A stretch of 38,536 bases of DNA, taken from a virus. This document shows positions 34,757 to 38,536 of the stretch, piece after piece. The stretch spans positions 1 to 38,536 of the IMG/VR virus record IMGVR_UViG_3300031334_000006, one strand, 5' to 3'. A program made the position numbers and the translations under genes. The notes below the pieces were generated by a model. The model made no database searches, had not been told where the DNA came from, and saw only the letters and a program-made list of their open reading frames with translations. How positions within the stretch are numbered: the stretch's first letter is position 1; every line of letters starts with the position of its first letter.

Positions 34757-34860
34757 AAAAAAGCCCGTACTTTTTTTGAATCTGGGAAGAAATCAAGAGG
34801 AGAGTACGGGCAATTATTCGGGTTTTATCCCTGATAAATATTTTATGTTAATTTCTTCCC
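34757..34860 (-). ncRNA. candidate pseudoknotted small RNA with terminator
   Basis: A segment of about 104 nt starting at 34860, four bases after the -7 box. Stem A: 34851-34860 pairs perfectly (10 bp, GGGAAGAAAT/ATTTCTTCCC) with 34784-34793. Stem B: 34803-34811 pairs perfectly (9 bp, GCCCGTACT/AGTACGGGC) with 34763-34771, followed by six T, giving a terminator. The 5' arm of B lies inside the loop of A and its 3' arm outside, so A and B cross as an H-type pseudoknot. The third loop (34772-34783) is A-rich, as in stable pseudoknots. A small hairpin (UUUAUC/GAUAAA) lies in the first loop. It may be a trans-acting RNA or a riboregulator of the organiser gene. Confidence 0.6.
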
Positions 34861-34864
34861 GTGT

Positions 34865-34907
34865 CAAATATATAAATAAAATATAATATAGTATAACTTT
34901 AGTATAA
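34865..34907 (-). promoter_or_regulatory. promoter of the candidate RNA, with TTTAGTATA box
   Basis: On the minus strand TATATTTG (34865-34872) is a Bacteroidota -7 box; the first transcribed base would be G at 34860. Upstream lies an exact TTTAGTATA (34898-34906, on the plus strand) with a second partial copy at 34888-34896. No -33 TTTG at the normal spacing. Confidence 0.55.
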
Positions 34908-34910
34908 TAA

Positions 34911-35108
34911 TTAAATCAAATTTTTTGAAATAAATTCATTTTCAGAATCCGTTAACCTGCTATCAGGGTATATCAATCGATTTTTAATTTCAAATTCTAT
35001 CTCTAAATATGCCGTAGGGCTTAGCTTCCTAAACACAAAATGCACATTAGGAATCGAAAGATGTGGTACTATCATAAAAAAAGGGTCTTCTTTCCATTTA
35101 TAATCCAT
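34911..35108 (-). CDS. small hypothetical protein
   Basis: A 65-residue protein with an aromatic, hydrophobic first half (FFMIVPHLSIPNVHFVF) and an acidic end. The start lies 14 bases after a TAATTTTG box on the minus strand (35122-35129), so it might have its own promoter. Last gene before the candidate RNA. Not recognised. Confidence 0.5.
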   Translation of the reverse strand: MDYKWKEDPFFMIVPHLSIPNVHFVFRKLSPTAYLEIEFEIKNRLIYPDSRLTDSENEFISKNLI

Positions 35109-35159
35109 CTCATTGCCTTTTCAAAATTATTAGTTTAATTATACTATTGTTACACCATT

Positions 35160-35537
35160 TTAAAAGGGAATTTCATCTTCCTCTTCATCATCTATTGGTA
35201 AATCAGGTTCGTTAGGGTACTCTGGCTCTTTATAGGGCTGTGGCGTAGGTTTTTGTTCGCCTTCCTGTAATCCTATCCTCCAGCCAACAATGCTGTTGAA
35301 ATACTTAACCTCTCCCTGAGGACTTTCCCACTCTCTCCCACGTAAATTAATGCCAACAAGAACTTCTTGACCTTCAGCATAATTGTCTAAGATTTGGCAT
35401 TTATCCTTAACGAATTCTACCAAAATGTCTTGGGGAAATTTTTCATCGGTAGTAACTACGATTTCACGTTTCTGAAAATCATTTCTGCCATACGATTTCG
35501 TCTCGCCTACTACTTTTAATGTTCCTTTTATTTCCAT
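35160..35537 (-). CDS. single-stranded DNA-binding-like protein (DUF3127 type)
   Basis: A 125-residue protein. The N-terminal part MEIKGTLKVVGETKSYGRND, FQKREIVV, and QDILVEFVKDK with EGQEVLVGINLRGREW is a DUF3127-like OB fold. The end is a disordered Pro-rich linker and an acidic tail DDEEEDEIPF, as in single-stranded DNA-binding proteins, where such tails recruit partners. It would coat ssDNA for replication or for RecT-mediated recombination encoded upstream in the same block. Confidence 0.75.
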   Translation of the reverse strand: MEIKGTLKVVGETKSYGRNDFQKREIVVTTDEKFPQDILVEFVKDKCQILDNYAEGQEVLVGINLRGREWESPQGEVKYFNSIVGWRIGLQEGEQKPTPQPYKEPEYPNEPDLPIDDEEEDEIPF

Positions 35538-35539
35538 AG

Positions 35540-35821
35540 TTATTTTAGATTATAAAGTTCATTTGCTTTTTGTATACTTATTCTCACTAAGTCATTATGA
35601 GTTTGAGATTCTATTTTTAGGTCATACCTAATATTAAATACGTAATCAAATAAAGGTTTCCCCTCGTATTGTGAAGTATTAAAGAAATCTATATACTCTC
35701 CGTATTGCATTAAAATAGATTGCTGATAAAAAGTTTTTATTTCTCTTTTTCTAAGGAATAATAACATCCAGTTTGTGTACCATTTCTTAAAATCTTCTTT
35801 GCACTTCCCTGTTAATTGCAT
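35540..35821 (-). CDS. hypothetical protein
   Basis: A 93-residue helical protein rich in aromatic and basic residues (FKKWYTNWMLLFLRKREIK). It lies two bases before the SSB-like gene and 12 bases after the preceding gene, so it is part of the same unit. No motif recognised. Confidence 0.55.
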   Translation of the reverse strand: MQLTGKCKEDFKKWYTNWMLLFLRKREIKTFYQQSILMQYGEYIDFFNTSQYEGKPLFDYVFNIRYDLKIESQTHNDLVRISIQKANELYNLK

Positions 35822-35833
35822 TGGTTCATGGGT

Positions 35834-36145
35834 TTAGTTTTTTGTATTTTGACAAAGAAAATATCCGCTTCCGCAAATTTTCCATTCATCGTCGTAAATC
35901 GGTTTTAATTCTACAACTCCCTGATTTCTTAATTTTTTCATTGCTTTTTTTAATTCTTTAATAGTAGTTTTAATTCCTTTTTCTCTTATTTCATCTAACA
36001 AAGTTTCATAACAATACCACATGGCATCAAAGTCCCCACTTTTTTCATTTTCCCAAGTTTTGAGAACTTGTAAAATAACGTCAAATAATACCGCATGTAA
36101 TTCAGGCTTAGTTTCCGTTTCTTTAATTACTTTTTGCTTATTCAT
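35834..36145 (-). CDS. winged-helix-like small phage protein
   Basis: A 103-residue protein. The C-terminal half, TIKELKKAMKKLRNQGVVEL, then a wing-like KPIYDDEWKICGSGYFL, fits a small winged helix found in phages. The N-terminal half is helical. Proteins like this are usually without known targets. Confidence 0.6.
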   Translation of the reverse strand: MNKQKVIKETETKPELHAVLFDVILQVLKTWENEKSGDFDAMWYCYETLLDEIREKGIKTTIKELKKAMKKLRNQGVVELKPIYDDEWKICGSGYFLCQNTKN

Positions 36146-36162
36146 AATTTTGTTTTTAACGA

Positions 36163-36222
36163 TTAAATAATTTTATATCCAGCATCTTTAAATGGTTTTT
36201 TCCATCTACCTCGTTTTATCAT
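36163..36222 (-). CDS. possible 19-residue peptide
   Basis: The frame from ATG at 36222 reads MIKRGRWKKPFKDAGYKII and stops. The same frame stays open eleven codons further upstream (xKNHFNWTAR), with no ATG there. The gap is otherwise empty. A basic peptide is plausible but unsupported by anything except composition. Confidence 0.25.
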   Translation of the reverse strand: MIKRGRWKKPFKDAGYKII

Positions 36223-36248
36223 TCTAGCTGTCCAATTAAAATGGTTTT

Positions 36249-36740
36249 TTATTTAACATTATACTTACCAAACCCCCTAATTTCCATCATTTCACGAGCT
36301 ATCTGATAAGCTCTTTGAGATACACCTGAAGTTCTAAACGAAGTGTTTTCATCTTGATTAGATAGCTCCCCTTGCATGGCTTTAGCCGCAAAGTAATCCA
36401 GTAAAGTGATTTCTTGAGTTTCTGTAGCTTTATGAGGTTTTTTGAATGAAGTTTCATTCGACAAATCCAGCTCTTTTGCTTCATTAAAGACCAAATCATC
36501 AATATTAAATTCTAATATAATTTCTTGAAATTGATTACTTATAGTAACTACCGAGTTTTCAAAACAAACTTGGTCAAGGCACCAAAACGTTTTAGTCTTT
36601 GTGTCAATTATAGTTTTTTTCAGATGTGCGTAAGGTTTGCTCATGCAATTTGGAAGTTTACTAAATCCTAATAATTCTAGCTTATCAATTATTTCAGTAC
36701 TCAGTTCACCAGTTGTGTGAAATCTATTTTTGTTCATCAT
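36249..36740 (-). CDS. hypothetical phage protein with DYFAAKA motif
   Basis: A 163-residue protein. The C-terminal part, TLLDYFAAKAMQGELSN, with SQRAYQIAREMMEIR, is a segment common to many phage proteins of unknown function. The N-terminal part has a beta pattern with a FWCLDQ strand. The gene overlaps the previous one by 17 bases. Function unknown. Confidence 0.65.
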   Translation of the reverse strand: MMNKNRFHTTGELSTEIIDKLELLGFSKLPNCMSKPYAHLKKTIIDTKTKTFWCLDQVCFENSVVTISNQFQEIILEFNIDDLVFNEAKELDLSNETSFKKPHKATETQEITLLDYFAAKAMQGELSNQDENTSFRTSGVSQRAYQIAREMMEIRGFGKYNVK

Positions 36741-37041
36741 AACTCGGGTTTTTAGGGTTTTTAAGGTAGATTTCTAAGTCTGATTTTCTAATTAACCAGG
36801 ACTTTCCAGCTTTTACAGCCTTTAATCTTTGTGTAAGTGGGTATTTGTTAGGGTATAAATAAGAATTTATGTATCTAACTACTGTGAGCCTTGTGATTTT
36901 TAGAAGCTCGGCTACTTCATTTGTTGAGTAGTAAGGATTCTCTATCTCTTTTTTATCTTGAATTTCTTTAAGTCGGTTGGAAACTCGATTTATAAACTCT
37001 TCATCGATTTCGACTAAATCGCTGGCTTTTATTTGTAACAT
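36724..37041 (-). CDS. helix-turn-helix protein (excisionase/MerR-like)
   Basis: A 105-residue protein. The segment YYSTNEVAELLKITRLTVVR, then IRKSDLEIYLKN, is a helix-turn-helix of the HTH_17/excisionase type. The N-terminal 40 residues form a coiled helix. The start ATG follows directly after the stop of the MBL gene. It probably binds DNA, as an early regulator or an excisionase-like factor. No integrase lies in the window. Confidence 0.65.
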   Translation of the reverse strand: MLQIKASDLVEIDEEFINRVSNRLKEIQDKKEIENPYYSTNEVAELLKITRLTVVRYINSYLYPNKYPLTQRLKAVKAGKSWLIRKSDLEIYLKNPKNPSYDEQK

Positions 37042-37776
37042 TTAAAAAGGGCGTTTTTTAAAATTTATTGTTAGTCCGGTTTCTGCAATATTTACAGTCT
37101 TACCGGTTTGATTTTCTATTAATTTTTTAAATTCAACTGCATTACTATTTCTATCAGATAAGTGAGTAAGCACGATATTGTTTGTAGTGCTCAAATCGTT
37201 TGCAGCTAATAAGCTTGAGCAATTTTCAATGGATAAATGGCTGCTCATTACTCGATTTCTTAGAAAATCATTTTGATTACCATAGCCATCTTTTCCATCT
37301 AGTATGCTTTGACTGTAATTAGCCTCAATAATCCATTGGTTTACGTCTTTAAACCTAAATGGGGAATAATAAGTATCTGTAATAAAAACGACGTTACCGC
37401 AGTCCTCATGCTTAATTATAAATCCAAGGCAGGGAACATCATGACGCAATTCAAATGGCATGACTTTAAAAGATCCAATCATGTATGCTTTTTTTGCCTT
37501 CATGGGTTTTAGCCTATGATTTTTTAAGCCTGTTGCTTCAATAGTTTCAGCTCCAGAATACACGTCAATTCCACATTCAACCGCATCTTTGATAGATTTT
37601 GCATGATCAGAATGTATATGAGACACTAAAGCCCCTTCTACATTCGATATATTAAAATCTAATGCTTTTTTGATGCGTTTGAAATTCACTCCAAGTTCGA
37701 TTAACAATACATTTGTATCATTAGTTAAGATGTAGGAATTGCCTTGACTTCCAGAGCCGATAACTTTTAGTTCCAT
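37042..37776 (-). CDS. metallo-beta-lactamase-fold hydrolase
   Basis: A 244-residue protein with the metal-binding HIHSDH motif at residues 53-58 (His53, His55, Asp57, His58), a later His in LRHDVPCLG, Asp in FITDTYY, and a final LTHLSDRN segment. The domain order is that of PhnP/YycJ-like members of the MBL fold, which cut phosphodiester or nucleic acid substrates. One residue is odd: LIELG instead of the usual LIDAG in the first motif. In phages these enzymes are usually near recombination genes, as here beside RecT. It could act in DNA processing or in cyclic-nucleotide breakdown, not proven. Confidence 0.75.
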   Translation of the reverse strand: MELKVIGSGSQGNSYILTNDTNVLLIELGVNFKRIKKALDFNISNVEGALVSHIHSDHAKSIKDAVECGIDVYSGAETIEATGLKNHRLKPMKAKKAYMIGSFKVMPFELRHDVPCLGFIIKHEDCGNVVFITDTYYSPFRFKDVNQWIIEANYSQSILDGKDGYGNQNDFLRNRVMSSHLSIENCSSLLAANDLSTTNNIVLTHLSDRNSNAVEFKKLIENQTGKTVNIAETGLTINFKKRPF

Positions 37777-37779
37777 AGA

Positions 37780-38535
37780 TTAAAATGCTTTTTCTTGAGT
37801 TCCTGCTTTTGGAGATTCTTTAGGCTGCGGTTCTTCTTTAGGTTCTGGTTTTTTAGAAGTCTTAGGAGGAGTTTTTGTTTGAGTAGGATCAGGTGTGGAT
37901 TCTATCTCTTCCTCTTCTTCAAAATCAACGTCAATAATATTTTGATTGGCATTGTCATTAATTTCTTGATTCACGTCCTCTTTGGTTCGGTCTAAGTCTT
38001 TATTATCATCATCCTCGTATAAAACTTGATCATCACTTGTTCTTATGAGAAGTTTACAAGCCCTATTCAAAACTGTTTTTATTGACATTTGATCAGGAAA
38101 CTTTCTATGAGCTGGGCTATCTCCCTTTGTGGCTCCTTGTTGCCAAGACTTTTCTATCTGTGAAAAACTCATAATCTCAACATCAAAAGTTCCGTCGTTC
38201 AATTCAATAATTGCATAAGCTCCTTTTATAGACCCAGATCCAACACTTTCCAAAGTTTGCGAGTGCTTAATTATTTTTCTTAAACCTGTTTTGCTATCAA
38301 TTTCAAATTCGAAGTCGTCACCTTCCATAATGCAATTTGCCTTTATGCTCTTTAAATTACCATAACGCTTAGCAATCGCAATATTTCCAGTATATGAGAT
38401 ACTACATTCTAGTTTTGGTCCGTATGGAATGTAGTAAACTTGCCCTTTGTGTGGAGCCAACCCCCATACTACCGTTTTTAACAAAGCACTTGCAATACTC
38501 GTTCGAGTACAAGCCTCTAAAACAGATTTACCATT
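37780..38535 (-). CDS. recT: RecT-like recombinase, 5' end missing
   Basis: The frame is open to the window edge, so the N-terminus is missing; the TTG at 38484 is internal, as the protein continues upstream with NGKSVLEACTRTSIASALLK. The conserved region has VWGLAPHKGQVYYIPYGPKL, then SISYTGNIAIAKRYG, and a C-terminal HRKFPDQMSIKTVLNRACKLL. These are typical for RecT/Redβ-type single-strand annealing proteins. The tail is a disordered acidic and Pro/Lys-rich stretch of about 75 residues, which could contact the SSB-like protein encoded downstream. It would anneal phage DNA during replication or recombination. Confidence 0.85.
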   Translation of the reverse strand, partial: NGKSVLEACTRTSIASALLKTVVWGLAPHKGQVYYIPYGPKLECSISYTGNIAIAKRYGNLKSIKANCIMEGDDFEFEIDSKTGLRKIIKHSQTLESVGSGSIKGAYAIIELNDGTFDVEIMSFSQIEKSWQQGATKGDSPAHRKFPDQMSIKTVLNRACKLLIRTSDDQVLYEDDDNKDLDRTKEDVNQEINDNANQNIIDVDFEEEEEIESTPDPTQTKTPPKTSKKPEPKEEPQPKESPKAGTQEKAF

Positions 38536-38536
38536 T

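Noticed and set aside
1-38536. tRNA genes, CRISPR arrays, insertion sequences and attachment sites.
   Set aside because: I looked in all intergenic gaps and saw no cloverleaf-like sequences, regularly spaced repeats, transposase genes or paired attachment-site repeats.

Overview
The window is a piece of a tailed double-stranded DNA phage, or a prophage, of a Bacteroidota host, most likely a flavobacterium. Evidence for the host: very AT-rich DNA, A-rich start contexts with few Shine-Dalgarno sites, Bacteroidota-type -7 boxes (TAnnTTTG) in front of several transcription units, and small accessory genes of types I associate with Bacteroidota phages. The large terminase, large portal, paired ring proteins, very long stump-like tail protein and giant ejected protein together suggest a short-tailed phage with a crAss-like virion. 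This is judged by eye and not by database search. No integrase is visible, and both window edges cut through genes.

Layout. Positions 2-5692 (+): a GroES-like protein (5' end missing), a small coiled protein, terminase large subunit and portal, closed by a terminator. 5786-9535 (+): promoter, scaffold-like protein, major capsid protein, a leaky-looking terminator, a head-associated protein and a strong terminator. 9546-11916 (-): an island of eight small genes inside the virion module, including an MT-A70 adenine methyltransferase, a PD-(D/E)XK-like protein and a winged-helix protein. 11951-19777 (+): promoter, two ring or neck proteins, a 1685-residue stump or tail protein with two cadherin-like domains, a hub-like protein, a GNAT-like protein and a terminator. 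19887-21038 (-): a Rha-family regulator and its partner behind a structured leader. 21205-30944 (+): two promoters, a small internal virion protein, a BamE/SmpA-like lipoprotein, a 507-residue protein and a 2332-residue ejected protein.

30950-38535 (-) is the early block, read from the right: RecT recombinase (5' end missing), a metallo-beta-lactamase-fold protein, an HTH protein, several small proteins and an SSB-like protein. It continues with a possible structured small RNA, a replisome organiser, a second replication-type protein, and a cytosine-5 methyltransferase interrupted by one in-frame TAG and overprinted by a second long frame. It ends with an Acb2/Tad1-like candidate anti-defence protein, a 47-residue membrane protein and an HTH protein.

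The most unusual item is at 34757-34860 on the minus strand. It is a roughly 104-nt candidate RNA with its own promoter box, a perfect 10-bp stem and a perfect 9-bp stem that cross as a pseudoknot, an A-rich third loop, and a U-run that makes the second stem a terminator. A TTTAGTATA-type motif also recurs beside several promoters. Counter-defence appears layered: two DNA methyltransferases plus a possible cyclic-nucleotide sponge.
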